Assembly: GCF_013112485.1 (NCBI RefSeq)
Contig: NZ_JABFHG010000012.1
Location: 1-64,000 of the forward strand
Reading direction: 5' to 3'
Source of the DNA: Roseicella sp. DB1501
GTDB lineage: Bacteria; Pseudomonadota; Alphaproteobacteria; Acetobacterales; Acetobacteraceae
Length of the DNA: 64,000 nucleotides
Shown: positions 36,701-45,409 of the stretch, piece by piece
Numbering within the stretch: the first letter of the stretch is position 1
Layout of the letters: each line of letters begins with the position of its first letter
Notes under the pieces: model-generated
Database searches by the model: none
Told to the model about the DNA's origin: nothing
Seen by the model: only the letters and a program-made list of their open reading frames with translations
Made by a program: the position numbers and the translations under genes

Positions 36701-38484
36701 AAGGCCTTGGGACACGCGGCGGCATCGCGGTCATGGCGGCGCTGCTGGCCCTGCCGCTTGTCGGGCTGGTCGGGCTGGCGACGGATGGGGCGAGGGCCTG
36801 GCTGCTGCGCTCGCGCCTCCATACGGCACTCGATGCCGCCGCGCTGGCGGGCGCGCGCAACATCAACCTGCCGGCCGCGCAGCGCGATGCCGAGGTCGCG
36901 GGCATGTTCTGGGCGAATTTCGGCGTCGCCGGCAGCGGCTTCGTCGCCGATCAGGCGACGGGCCATGCCTGGCGGGGCTTCCTCGATGCCATGACCACGC
37001 TCGACCCGCCGGTCGCCGTCGATGCCAACACGATGCAGGTCTCGGCCCATGCGGTCCTCGACACCACCTTCGCGCGCGTCCTCGGCGTCGCTTCCGTCGA
37101 GGTCGCGGCGGCGGCGCAGGCGAAGCGGGCGGATCTGGGCATGGAGCTCTCGCTCGTCCTCGACGTCACCGGCTCCATGGACACGAATTGCACCACCCCC
37201 GGCAACCGCACCGCCAGCAATTGCGGCGTCACGGCGGTGCCGCGCGAGCCGGGCACCACGACGACCAGCCGCAACAACAACATGGACCTGCTCCGGCTGG
37301 CCGCGGCCGATCTCATCAACATCCTCTACGGCACGCGGGAGACGGTCGCGAATCTCTGGGTCTCCGTCGTGCCCTTCACGACGACGGTCAATCTGGGCCC
37401 GAACCGCCACGGCTGGCTCGAGACGGAGGCCGCCGCCTCGCTCGATGCCAATTTCGCGCCGACCTCCTGGCGCGGCTGCGTCGAGGCGAGGGCCGGCTAT
37501 GCCGGCTCGCCGGAGGACGGCGACCGCCGGGACTACACGCCCTCCGAGGCGCCGTTCCGGCCCTTCCTCTACAAGTCGACGCTCGGCCTCTACACGCTGG
37601 AAGGGGCGGCGGTGCCCGGCGACAACGACTGGGCGCGCAAGCTCTGGGACGCCACGACGAGCGGCGACAACGCCATCACCGAGGACTGGTACCTCTATCG
37701 CGGGAATTACCAGGTCGGCCCGAATGTCGGCTGCCCGACCACGGCGGTCCTGCCGCTGACGGCCAGCAAGTCGGTGGTCCTCGACACCATCCAGTCGCTG
37801 CGCCCGAGCTTCCGGGGCGGGACCATGGGCAATCTCGGCCTGCAGGCCGGCTGGTTCACCCTGAGTCCGCGCTGGCGTGACGCCTGGGCACTGGGCGCCG
37901 CGCCGGCCGGCCAGGCAACCTCGCTGCCGCTCGACTACAACACGCCCTACATACGCAAGGTCATCGTGATGATGACCGACGGCACGAGCCAGTGGCACGA
38001 CGCGACCCACGGCTTTCCCGGCGCCTGCAGCGACACCACGAAATCGACCGCCAGCTACCCGTCCTCCCCGGCGCCGGGGCCGGCCCAGGCGGTGCGGCCC
38101 ATCGCATGCCCGGCCACGAACCAGGTCGCCAACGTCGCCGCCGCCTCCGGCGCCCCGGCGATCACCAACAATGCGGACTACACCGGCTATGGCCGGCTGA
38201 AGGATGGCCGGCTGGGCCCCGGCATCACCAACAATAGCCAGGCGCAGACGGAGATCAACCGCCGCGTGGCCTCGCTCTGCACCGCCATCAAGTCGGCTGG
38301 CATCACCATCTACACGGTCGTGCTCGACACCTCGGGCAGCAACACCAGCGCCGAGACGCGCACGCTCTACCAGAACTGCGCGACCACGCCGCAGAACTAC
38401 GTCTTCGTCTCGCGGCCGACCGACCTCCGCACCGCCTTCCAGCAGATCGGCACGCAACTCGCCAACCTGCGTCTGGTGCGGTGA
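36697..38484 (+). CDS. tadG: TadG: pilus protein with N-terminal TadE motif and von Willebrand A domain
   Basis: 595 aa from GTG. The N-terminal TadG segment (TRGGIAVMAALLALPLVGLV, then HTALDAAALAGARNI) is followed by a von Willebrand A domain whose MIDAS opens with LSLVLDVTGSMD (about residue 146) and includes VIVMMTDGTSQWHD. TadG anchors the pilus to the envelope and may mediate surface adhesion. It has the length expected of large TadG proteins. A 79-bp gap precedes tadD. Confidence 0.9.
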   Translation: MKGLGTRGGIAVMAALLALPLVGLVGLATDGARAWLLRSRLHTALDAAALAGARNINLPAAQRDAEVAGMFWANFGVAGSGFVADQATGHAWRGFLDAMTTLDPPVAVDANTMQVSAHAVLDTTFARVLGVASVEVAAAAQAKRADLGMELSLVLDVTGSMDTNCTTPGNRTASNCGVTAVPREPGTTTTSRNNNMDLLRLAAADLINILYGTRETVANLWVSVVPFTTTVNLGPNRHGWLETEAAASLDANFAPTSWRGCVEARAGYAGSPEDGDRRDYTPSEAPFRPFLYKSTLGLYTLEGAAVPGDNDWARKLWDATTSGDNAITEDWYLYRGNYQVGPNVGCPTTAVLPLTASKSVVLDTIQSLRPSFRGGTMGNLGLQAGWFTLSPRWRDAWALGAAPAGQATSLPLDYNTPYIRKVIVMMTDGTSQWHDATHGFPGACSDTTKSTASYPSSPAPGPAQAVRPIACPATNQVANVAAASGAPAITNNADYTGYGRLKDGRLGPGITNNSQAQTEINRRVASLCTAIKSAGITIYTVVLDTSGSNTSAETRTLYQNCATTPQNYVFVSRPTDLRTAFQQIGTQLANLRLVR

Positions 38485-38563
38485 GGGGCGCCCGCAGCCT
38501 TCTATTTACGATATCGAAAAGAGCGCGCGCTAGGCTAGGGCCGAAACAGGACATGCGCCGAAA

Positions 38564-39454
38564 ATGGTTCGCACTGCCGCGTCAAGACGCCCCTGCCGCC
38601 CCCTGATCACCCTGGCCCTGCTGTTGCCGGTCGGTCTCGCCGGCTGCGGCGCCAGGCCCGCCCCCTCCTCGCCGGCGCTGTCGCTCGAGAGCAGGCTCCG
38701 GCTGGCCGAGGCGCTGCAGGGCGCCGCCGGCAGCCCGGCCTCGGTCGAGGTGCTGCGGCAGGCGGCGCGGGAGCGGCCGCGCGATGCGGCGCTGCGCGAG
38801 CGATGGGCCACGGCGGCCGAGCGCGCCGGGCTCGATGCCGAGGCGGCGCAGGCGTTGCGGGAGGCCATCGCGCTCGATGGGCCGAGCCGGGCGCGGCTGC
38901 TGGCCCTGGGTCGCCTCCAGCTGCGCACGGGCGATGTCGCGGCGGCCGCGGCGACCTTCACCGAGGCCCATGCCATGGCGCCCGCCGATCCGGCGGTGCT
39001 GGATGGTCTCGGCCTGGCCCAGGATCTGGCCGGCAATCCCGCGCAAGCGCAGGAGAGCTACCGCGCCGCCATGGCGCTCGCCCCGCGCAACTGGGGCGTC
39101 CGGGCCAATTACGCCATGTCCCTGCTGCTCTCGGGCCAGGCGCCGAAGGCGGTCGAGATCCTGGCCGAGGCCGAATACGCGCCGACGGCACCGCACCGGG
39201 CCCGGCACAACCTCGCGCTCGCCCTGGTCGCCACCGGCCAGCCGGACCGGGCCCTGCGCCTCCTCAGGCTCGATATGGGGCCGGTCGAGGCGGAACAGGT
39301 CTGCCAGGAGATGGCGGCGGTCGGCGCCCGCCTCCTGGGCCGCGGCGAGGCTGTTGGGAAGGCCGAAGGCGGCGCCCCAATGCCGGTGGCGGGCGGCAAG
39401 CGTCCCGGCGGCACGGCGGCAGGCGCCGCATCCCCGGCCTGCCGCCTCTCCTGA
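38564..39454 (+). CDS. tadD: TadD-like tetratricopeptide lipoprotein
   Basis: 296 aa. The signal peptide ends PVGLAGCGARP (lipobox LAGC). Several TPR units follow (AEALREAIALDGPSRARLLA-like, ADPAVLDGLGLAQDLAGNPA, VRANYAMSLLLSGQAPKAVE, RHNLALALVATGQPDRALRL). TadD is the pilotin-like TPR lipoprotein of Tad loci. The upstream gap contains the AT-rich TATTTACGATATCGAAAAG, so it may have its own promoter. Confidence 0.85.
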   Translation: MVRTAASRRPCRPLITLALLLPVGLAGCGARPAPSSPALSLESRLRLAEALQGAAGSPASVEVLRQAARERPRDAALRERWATAAERAGLDAEAAQALREAIALDGPSRARLLALGRLQLRTGDVAAAAATFTEAHAMAPADPAVLDGLGLAQDLAGNPAQAQESYRAAMALAPRNWGVRANYAMSLLLSGQAPKAVEILAEAEYAPTAPHRARHNLALALVATGQPDRALRLLRLDMGPVEAEQVCQEMAAVGARLLGRGEAVGKAEGGAPMPVAGGKRPGGTAAGAASPACRLS

Positions 39455-39486
39455 TCCCGGGGGAGGGGGGCCTGGTCCGGGGAGGT

Positions 39487-40923
39487 TCAGCCGCCTGGCG
39501 CCAGGCCATCCCCGCCTTCCGCCGCCGCCTGCATCGCCTCCCACAGCGCCGCGACATCGGCCCGTTCCGTGGCCTCGGCGCCGATCGAGACGCGCACCAT
39601 CCAGCGCCCGTCGAGCTGCGCCGGCGTCAGATAGGCCGCGCCCGAGCGGTTGAGGCGCTCCGCCCAGCCGAGGGTATGCGCATCGAGCGTCTCGCCCGCC
39701 AGCCCGGCCGGCTCGTGCCGCAGGCAGAGGGTCTGCAGCGGTACCGGCGCGAGCAGCCGCCAGCGCGGCGCGGCCTGCACCTCGGCCGCCAGCCAGCGGG
39801 CATTCTCCAGGTCGCGCCGCAGCCGCGCCCGCAGCGCCTCGACGCCCTGTTCGCGCAGCACGAACCAAAGCTTGAGTGCGCGGAAGCGCCGCCCGAGCGG
39901 AATGCCCCAGTCGCGCAGGGTCTTCACCTGCCCGTCCGCTGCGCTCTGGAGGTAGGAGGGGTTGGTCGACATCACCCGCACCAGGTGCTGCGGGTCCCGC
40001 ACGTAGTAGAGCGAGCTGTCGAAGGGGATGCCGAGCCATTTGTGCGGGTTCAGCACCAGGCTGTCGGCGCCCTCTATCCCCGCCCAGAGCGGCCGGCATT
40101 CCGGCAGGATCATGGCGCTGCCGGCCATGGCGGCATCGACATGCAGCCACACCCCGTGCCGCGCCGCGACCTCGGCGATGGCGCCGACCGGGTCGATGGC
40201 GGTGGTCGCGGTGGTGCCGGTGGTGGCGACCACGGCGGCGGGGCGGCAGCCCTGCGCCAGGTCCTCGGCGACCATCGCCGCCAGCGCCTCCGGCCGCATC
40301 GCCTGCCGCGCGTCGGTCGGCACCAGCCGCAGATGCTCGCGGCCGAAGCCGGCCAGCAGCGCCGCCTTGCCGACCGAGCTGTGGCTCTCGGCCGAGGCAT
40401 AGACCCGCAGCGGCGGCCCGCCCGCCTGCATCCCGCCATGCGCCATGGCGTAGCCGCTCGCCCGCTCCCGGGCGCAGAGCAGCGCGACCAGGGTGCTGGT
40501 GGAGGCGGTGTCCTGGATCACCCCACTCCAGGCCGGGGAGAGGCCGACCTTCTGCCGCATCCAGTCGGTCATCACCTCCTCGAGCTCGGTGATGGCGGGG
40601 CCGGACTGCCAGGAGAGGCCGATGACGCCGAGGCCGGTGCTGACGAGATCCCCGAGCACCCCGGCGAGCGGCGCATTGGCCGGGAAGTAGCCGAAGAAGC
40701 GCGGCGACTGCCAATGGCTGAGGCCGGGCAGGATGATGCGGTCGAGATCGGCGAGCACCGCCGCCATGTCCTCCGGCTGCTCGGGCGGCGCGGCGGGCAG
40801 GCGGGTGCGGATCTCGCCGGGCGCGACCTGCGCCATCACCGGATGCCGGGCGATGTGCTCGCGGTAATCCGCGATCCAGTCGATGAGCTGATGGCCGCGG
40901 CGGCGGAATTCCTCCGGCGTCAT
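39487..40923 (-). CDS. PLP-dependent decarboxylase (aromatic-L-amino-acid decarboxylase family)
   Basis: 478 aa, the standard length. The fold is group II: SHWQSPRFFGYFPANAPLAG near the N-terminus, STSTLVALLCARERA, VDAAMAGSAMILPE with the PLP Asp, and NPHKWLGIPFDSSL with the Schiff-base Lys. The ATG at 40923 has an ideal AAGGAGAGG leader. It decarboxylates an aromatic amino acid, and indole-3-pyruvate or tyrosine metabolism is possible. It is divergent from a Bug receptor gene. Confidence 0.92.
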   Translation of the reverse strand: MTPEEFRRRGHQLIDWIADYREHIARHPVMAQVAPGEIRTRLPAAPPEQPEDMAAVLADLDRIILPGLSHWQSPRFFGYFPANAPLAGVLGDLVSTGLGVIGLSWQSGPAITELEEVMTDWMRQKVGLSPAWSGVIQDTASTSTLVALLCARERASGYAMAHGGMQAGGPPLRVYASAESHSSVGKAALLAGFGREHLRLVPTDARQAMRPEALAAMVAEDLAQGCRPAAVVATTGTTATTAIDPVGAIAEVAARHGVWLHVDAAMAGSAMILPECRPLWAGIEGADSLVLNPHKWLGIPFDSSLYYVRDPQHLVRVMSTNPSYLQSAADGQVKTLRDWGIPLGRRFRALKLWFVLREQGVEALRARLRRDLENARWLAAEVQAAPRWRLLAPVPLQTLCLRHEPAGLAGETLDAHTLGWAERLNRSGAAYLTPAQLDGRWMVRVSIGAEATERADVAALWEAMQAAAEGGDGLAPGG

Positions 40924-41058
40924 GAACCTCTCCTTCGCAAATCCCGACGAGGCTGGCGTGCATTGGCCGGAAGCTGAAGCCCGGATGGACAGCGCGGCCC
41001 TTCCGCGCGGCGGCATTCGATGCGATGGACGGGTCGGAATGGTCGGGAAGGAAATGCG

Positions 41059-42060
41059 ATGATCGAACGCCGTGGCTTGTTGCGCGCGGGCAGCCTGGCC
41101 GGGGCCGCGCTGGCCGCGCCGGGCCTGCTGCGCCCCGGGGGAGCGCGGGCGGCCGAGGCCTGGCCGGATCGCCCGGTGCGGGTGATCGTCCCCTGGCCGC
41201 CGGGCGGCTCCACCGACGTGCTGGCGCGCATTCTCTGCGAACAGCTCACCGGCAAGCTCGGCCAAAGCTTCGTGATCGAGAACCGGCCCGGCGCCACCGG
41301 CAATATCGGCATGGACGCGGTCGCCAAGGCGGCCCCGGACGGCTACACCCAGGCGCCGGCCACCATCGCCAACCTCTCCGTCGCGCAGTTCCTCTACGCC
41401 AAGCTGCCCTTCGACCCGGAGAAGGATTTCTCCCTCATCTCGATGCATTGGGAGCTGCCCAATGTCGTGGTAGCGCCGGCGCAGTTCACGCCGCCCAACA
41501 CGCTGCAGGAGTTCATCGCCTGGGCGAAGGCGAAGAAGGGCGGCGTCTCCTATGGCAGCCCGGGCGTCGGCACCACGGCGCATCTCTCGGGCGCGCTGTT
41601 CTGCGACCGGCAGAAGATCGATGGCCAGCACGTGCCCTTCCGCGGCGCGGCGCAGATCATCCCGGCCATGCTCTCGGGCGACCTCACCTTCGCCATCGAC
41701 AACCTCGCCAGCTACATCCCGGTGATCGCCGAGGGTCGGATGAAGGCCTATGCCGTCACCAGCCCGGCGCGCTGGTCGACGCTGCCGAACATCCCGACCA
41801 TGGCCGAGGCGGGGGTGGCGGATTTCGTCATCACCTCCTGGTGCGCCTGGGTCGGCCCCGCCGGCATGCCGCGACCGATCATCGACAAGGTGAATGCGGC
41901 GATGAAGGAGGTGGCGGCCGATCCCGCCATCCAGCGCCGCTTCCTCGAGACCGGCGCCCGCTGCCTCTGGAGCACGCCCGAGGCGGCGGTGACGCATGCG
42001 GCGCAGCAGCGGCCGATGCTTGCCGAGATGGTGAAGATCAGCGGCGCGCGCATGGAATAG
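41059..42060 (+). CDS. Bug-family (TTT) periplasmic solute-binding receptor
   Basis: 333 aa. A twin-arginine-like signal (MIERRGLLRAGSLAGAALAA) precedes the mature part starting AWPDRPVRVIVPWPPGGSTD; NRPGATGNIGMDAV and SPGVGTTAHLSGAL are conserved. Third Bug receptor in the window, with no TctA or TctB neighbour. GGAAGG precedes the ATG. Confidence 0.93.
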   Translation: MIERRGLLRAGSLAGAALAAPGLLRPGGARAAEAWPDRPVRVIVPWPPGGSTDVLARILCEQLTGKLGQSFVIENRPGATGNIGMDAVAKAAPDGYTQAPATIANLSVAQFLYAKLPFDPEKDFSLISMHWELPNVVVAPAQFTPPNTLQEFIAWAKAKKGGVSYGSPGVGTTAHLSGALFCDRQKIDGQHVPFRGAAQIIPAMLSGDLTFAIDNLASYIPVIAEGRMKAYAVTSPARWSTLPNIPTMAEAGVADFVITSWCAWVGPAGMPRPIIDKVNAAMKEVAADPAIQRRFLETGARCLWSTPEAAVTHAAQQRPMLAEMVKISGARME

Positions 42061-42106
42061 GCGAGGCGCGGAGGGGCCAGATCCCTTCCGCGCCGCCTGC
42101 CGCGTC

Positions 42107-42319
42107 TCACCTTTTCTGGGCCGGATCGTGCACGTGGTGCCGGTCCCGCTCGCCGCCGCCGCCGGAGACCCGGCTGCGGTCCGGATTGGTGGGCTGGTCG
42201 GGGGCGGGGCCGTGATCGTCCCGCTCCCGATGCGCGCGACCATGCGAGCCGCCCTGGTGGCTGCTGCCCGGGCCTCCCTCGTCGCGCCTCGTCTCGTGCT
42301 CGCCGCGCTGCTGCGTCAT
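42107..42319 (-). CDS. Small His/Gly-rich hydrophilic protein (70 aa)
   Basis: Starts at ATG 42319, two bases after the preceding gene's TGA, with CAGGAT upstream. Extremely hydrophilic (GGSHGRAHRERDDHGPAPD), no fold predicted. Clear coupling to the upstream small gene. Probably intrinsically disordered; function unknown. Confidence 0.5.
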   Translation of the reverse strand: MTQQRGEHETRRDEGGPGSSHQGGSHGRAHRERDDHGPAPDQPTNPDRSRVSGGGGERDRHHVHDPAQKR

Positions 42320-42321
42320 GG

Positions 42322-42525
42322 TCAGCGATCCTGCTGCATGCCCGGATGGGTGGTGTTCTGGTGGATGTTGCCCTGGCGGCCCTGCTCCTCGAGGTTGCGG
42401 TCCTTCGCGGCTCGGCGGGCCTCCGCCGTCTCGGCGGCCCGGGCCTCCGCAGGCGCCTGCTGCGAACCGGGACCCTTTGGGCTGACGCCGGCCGGCGGGA
42501 CGGGCGGCGGATGAGCCTTGGACAT
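42322..42525 (-). CDS. Small conserved disordered protein (67 aa) with QGN...QQDR tail
   Basis: 67 aa; ATG at 42525 preceded by GGAGAAGG. Pro/Ala-rich start (MSKAHPPPVPPAGVSPKGPG) and a C-terminus NLEEQGRQGNIHQNTTHPGM-QQDR. I recall similar tails (QGN.KQNTT..QQDR) in small Acetobacteraceae and Rhodospirillales proteins of unknown function; that link is from memory. First of two coupled small genes. Confidence 0.65.
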   Translation of the reverse strand: MSKAHPPPVPPAGVSPKGPGSQQAPAEARAAETAEARRAAKDRNLEEQGRQGNIHQNTTHPGMQQDR

Positions 42526-42635
42526 GGGACCTTCTCCCCTTTGCGCGTGACCCCTGCTCAACGCGGCCCCCTCGCGCGCTGTTCCCCTCGACCTTCCCCC
42601 TGGTCTTCCCCCTGTCCGCACCCCATACCGGCGGC

Positions 42636-43334
42636 ATGTCCGCAACCCCCGTCCAGAGCGCGCCCCAGCCCCGGCCGGCCCCCGGCCGCCGCGCCTGGCT
42701 GAACAGCCTCTTCGTCGATCACGCGCTGCTGCGCCTGCCCTGGCGCAATTGGGGCGTGGTGGAGAGCGGCCGGCTCTACCGCTCCAACCACCCGTTGCCC
42801 TGGCAGCTGCGCGACGCGACCCGCCGGCTCGGCCTCCGGACGGTGATCAACCTGCGCGGCGAGCGGGCGAATTGCGGCTCCGACCGGCTGGGGCGGGCGG
42901 CGGCGGCGGAGCTCGGCCTGGTGCATGTCGACGCGCCCTTCGAGAGCCGCGGCGCGCCGCACAAGGACCGCATCCTGCGCCTCGCCGAGATCCTGCGCGG
43001 CGTGCCGGAGCCGATCCTGATCCACTGCAAGAGCGGTGCCGACCGCACCGGCCTCGCCGCCGGGCTCTGGCTGCTGCTGCAGGGCCGGCCGGTGGAGGAG
43101 GCGATGGCGCAGCTCTCCTGGCGCTGGGGCCATGTCCGGCAGAGCCGCACCGGCATCCTCGACGCCTTCTTCGAGGCCTATGCCCAGGCCCAGCGCGAGC
43201 GGCCGCGACCCTTCCTCGACTGGCTGCGCGAGGATTACGACGAGGCGGCGCTGCGCCGGGAATTCCAGGCCCGGGCGCGCAGCCGGCTCAACTGGGCCGA
43301 CCGGCTGGTGGATGGTCTGCTGCGGCGCGAATAG
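42636..43334 (+). CDS. Protein tyrosine / dual-specificity phosphatase family protein
   Basis: 232 aa. The phosphatase loop HCKSGADRTG (HCx5R) places the catalytic Cys at residue 131 and the Arg at 137. VINLRGERAN upstream supplies the family's general region. It is most similar in layout to bacterial tyrosine phosphatases of the DSP/Siw14 type. The target is unknown. It stands alone on its strand. Confidence 0.88.
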   Translation: MSATPVQSAPQPRPAPGRRAWLNSLFVDHALLRLPWRNWGVVESGRLYRSNHPLPWQLRDATRRLGLRTVINLRGERANCGSDRLGRAAAAELGLVHVDAPFESRGAPHKDRILRLAEILRGVPEPILIHCKSGADRTGLAAGLWLLLQGRPVEEAMAQLSWRWGHVRQSRTGILDAFFEAYAQAQRERPRPFLDWLREDYDEAALRREFQARARSRLNWADRLVDGLLRRE

Positions 43335-43344
43335 CGCGCCGCCG

Positions 43345-44379
43345 TCACAGCAGCCCCAGCCGCAGCCCGGCCCGGTGCAGCGGCCCGACCAGCAGGTTGC
43401 ACAGCACCGTCCGCGTCAGGTGGAAGCCGAGCACCAGCGGCACGGCGAGTTCGAGCGCCTTCGCCGTCAGCGCCATCTCCGGCATCCCGCCGGGCGCCAT
43501 GCCGAGGATCAGCGCCGGCACCGGCAGCCCGACCAGCCGCGCCAGCCCCCAGGCGATCGCGCTCAGCAGCAGCGACAGCACCGCCGAGGAGAGCACCGCC
43601 GCCACCGCCAGGCGGTGCGAGGAGAGCAGGAAGCTCCGGCTCAGCCGGGTCCCGAGCGAGGCGCCCATCGCCACCTGCGCCGCGTTCAGCAGCAGCATCG
43701 GCACGCCGGAGGGCAGGTGGCCGGTCGCCGCCAGCCCGATGGCGAGGCCGCACGGCCCGAGCATCCAGGGATTGGCGAGCCCGGCGCGGCGCAGAGGAAA
43801 GGCGAGCGCCAGCCCGGCCGCCGCCATGCCGAGCAGGCCTGGCCACCAGATCGGCTGGCGCGGCGCCATGAACTCCCCGAACTGGCCATGCGGCGCCAGC
43901 CAGCCGAGCAGGGGCGGGAAGGTCAGCACCACCACCAGCACGCGCATGGTCTGGGCCAGGGTGACGGTGGCGACGCTCGCCTTCGCCTCCTGCGCCAGGA
44001 TCGCCATGACGATGACGCCGCCGGGCACGGCGCAGAAGAAGCCGGTCTGCGGATCGGTCCCGGCGAGGCGGGTGAAGAGCTGGGCCACGACGAAGCCGGT
44101 GGCGATGGCGATGACCCCGCCGGCCAGCAGCACCGGCAGCGCGCCGGTGACGGCGGCCAGCACCGGGCCGGAGAAGGTGGCGCCGAGGCCGAGGCCGAGG
44201 AAGACCAGCCCGGCCGGCCGCGCCCAGCCCGGCACCGCCACCGGCCGGTGCCAGGCCAGCGCCGCGGTGGCCAGCATCGCCCCGATCATCCAGGCGAGCG
44301 GCAGGTGCAGCAGCGCCAGCAGCCCGCCGCCGAGCGCCGCGCCGCCGAGGGTGAGAAGCTGGGTCGGAAGGGTCCGCAA
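43345..44379 (-). CDS. AbrB-family membrane transporter-like protein
   Basis: About 344 aa if started at TTG 44379, with some ten hydrophobic segments in two repeats (LPLAWMIGAMLATAALAW, VPALILGMAPGGMPEMALTA). It has the AbrB (PF05145) pattern GTDPQTGFFCAVPGGVIVMA and, despite the family name, is a membrane protein, possibly a transporter or ammonia monooxygenase-related regulator. The start is uncertain: the frame is open further upstream, and a CTG at about 44430 after GAAGGAAGC is an alternative. Confidence 0.78.
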   Translation of the reverse strand: MRTLPTQLLTLGGAALGGGLLALLHLPLAWMIGAMLATAALAWHRPVAVPGWARPAGLVFLGLGLGATFSGPVLAAVTGALPVLLAGGVIAIATGFVVAQLFTRLAGTDPQTGFFCAVPGGVIVMAILAQEAKASVATVTLAQTMRVLVVVLTFPPLLGWLAPHGQFGEFMAPRQPIWWPGLLGMAAAGLALAFPLRRAGLANPWMLGPCGLAIGLAATGHLPSGVPMLLLNAAQVAMGASLGTRLSRSFLLSSHRLAVAAVLSSAVLSLLLSAIAWGLARLVGLPVPALILGMAPGGMPEMALTAKALELAVPLVLGFHLTRTVLCNLLVGPLHRAGLRLGLL

Positions 44380-44474
44380 GGCCGCTCGACCATCGCGCCG
44401 GGCGAGATCCCCGTCAAACCCGCCGGCGTTCAGGCTTCCTTCAGGATTTGTCGAAAAATTGCGACCATCTCGCC

Positions 44475-44777
44475 ATGCCGCACATCCTCGACCCCAGCAT
44501 GCCCCCGTCGCCGGCCTGGCCACGCCCCGTGGCCGAGCCGACACCGTCGCCGCCCGATGCCCCGGCGGCGGCGGCGCCCACCGCCCTGCCGGGCCCGCCG
44601 GCCATGTCGCTGCGCCTCGATCCGGCGCTCGGGCTGGTGGTGATCGAGTTCCGCGACCAGACCGGCCATGTCGAGAGCCTGCCGACGCAACGCGAGCTCG
44701 ACGCCTATCGCCGCGGCGGCGCGACGCCGCCGGGCCCGCCGGAGGCGGGCGCCGTCGCGGCCCCGGCACCGGAATGA
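44475..44777 (+). CDS. FlaG-like small flagellar protein
   Basis: 100 aa. A Pro/Ala-rich first half is followed by a segment (AMSLRLDPALGLVVIEFRDQ, then GHVESLPTQRELDAYRRGG) that resembles the FlaG core (a beta-beta-alpha pattern ending in IPS-type helix). The adjacent flbT and hook genes support a flagellar role. Recognition is weak, so this is a moderate call. Confidence 0.5.
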   Translation: MPHILDPSMPPSPAWPRPVAEPTPSPPDAPAAAAPTALPGPPAMSLRLDPALGLVVIEFRDQTGHVESLPTQRELDAYRRGGATPPGPPEAGAVAAPAPE

Positions 44778-44809
44778 GGCGCCCGAGCGAGGCGGGCGCC
44801 GGGGCGCCT

Positions 44810-45232
44810 TCACCCCGCCATCCGCGGCGCGGCGAGGGGCGTCAGGCCGAGCACCTCCTCCTCGTGCCGCATCACCCGGCGCGCCAGCTTCAGCGCCTGG
44901 TAGCAGTCATCGGCCTCGGCGCAGGCAAGGGCATCGCGCAGGATCTGCCGCGCCGCCGCCGAGGTGGTCGCCGCCTGGAAGTCGTCGATCAGCCGCCGCG
45001 CCGCGGCGAGGCCGCCGGGGCGCTCTTCGTCGCTGCCGATATAAGCGGTCTGCAGCGCGAAGTAGATGCGCCGGGCCGGCGTGGTCGCCGCCTCCGGCGG
45101 CATGATCTGCTTGCCGAACAGGAAGCGCGCCTTGGCGGCCAACTCGATCCGGGTGCGATTGCGAAAACGGATCGGCGCCCCGTTCACGACCATGAGGTCG
45201 CCCTGGCGTAACTCGAGCACCAGCGTGGACAT
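44810..45232 (-). CDS. flbT: Flagellar biosynthesis regulator FlbT
   Basis: 140 aa. STLVLELRQGDLMVVNGAPI opens the protein and IELAAKARFLFGKQIMPPEA, then TTPARRIYFALQTAYIG, are diagnostic of FlbT, the alphaproteobacterial post-transcriptional regulator that binds flagellin mRNA. AAAAGGAAG precedes the ATG. flaF, its usual partner, is not seen here. It is the last gene of the minus-strand flagellar run after flgL. Confidence 0.93.
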   Translation of the reverse strand: MSTLVLELRQGDLMVVNGAPIRFRNRTRIELAAKARFLFGKQIMPPEAATTPARRIYFALQTAYIGSDEERPGGLAAARRLIDDFQAATTSAAARQILRDALACAEADDCYQALKLARRVMRHEEEVLGLTPLAAPRMAG

Positions 45233-45323
45233 GAAACTTCCTTTTGCCGCTGCGCGCGCAACCCCTGCATCATCGCGGGGCGCGCTTAACGGACCCTGAA
45301 CCGCGGCCGATGCCGGGCGCCTG

Positions 45324-45343
45324 GCCTGCCGGAAGCGGCAGGC
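45324..45343. terminator. Hairpin between flgL and flbT
   Basis: GCCTGCCG and CGGCAGGC pair over 8 bp around GAAG. It lies about 70 bp beyond the flgL stop and before the flbT start on the minus strand. No T-run; termination is inferred from position. Confidence 0.35.
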
Positions 45344-45409
45344 TCGTGCTCCGCGTTTTGCCATCGGGGCCGGTGCGCGACGCGCGATGCCGCCCGCCGT
45401 CGCCATGCC

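Noticed and set aside
36640-38457. 605-codon frame antisense to tadG
   Set aside because: tadG has clear TadG and vWA motifs; the antisense frame shows none.
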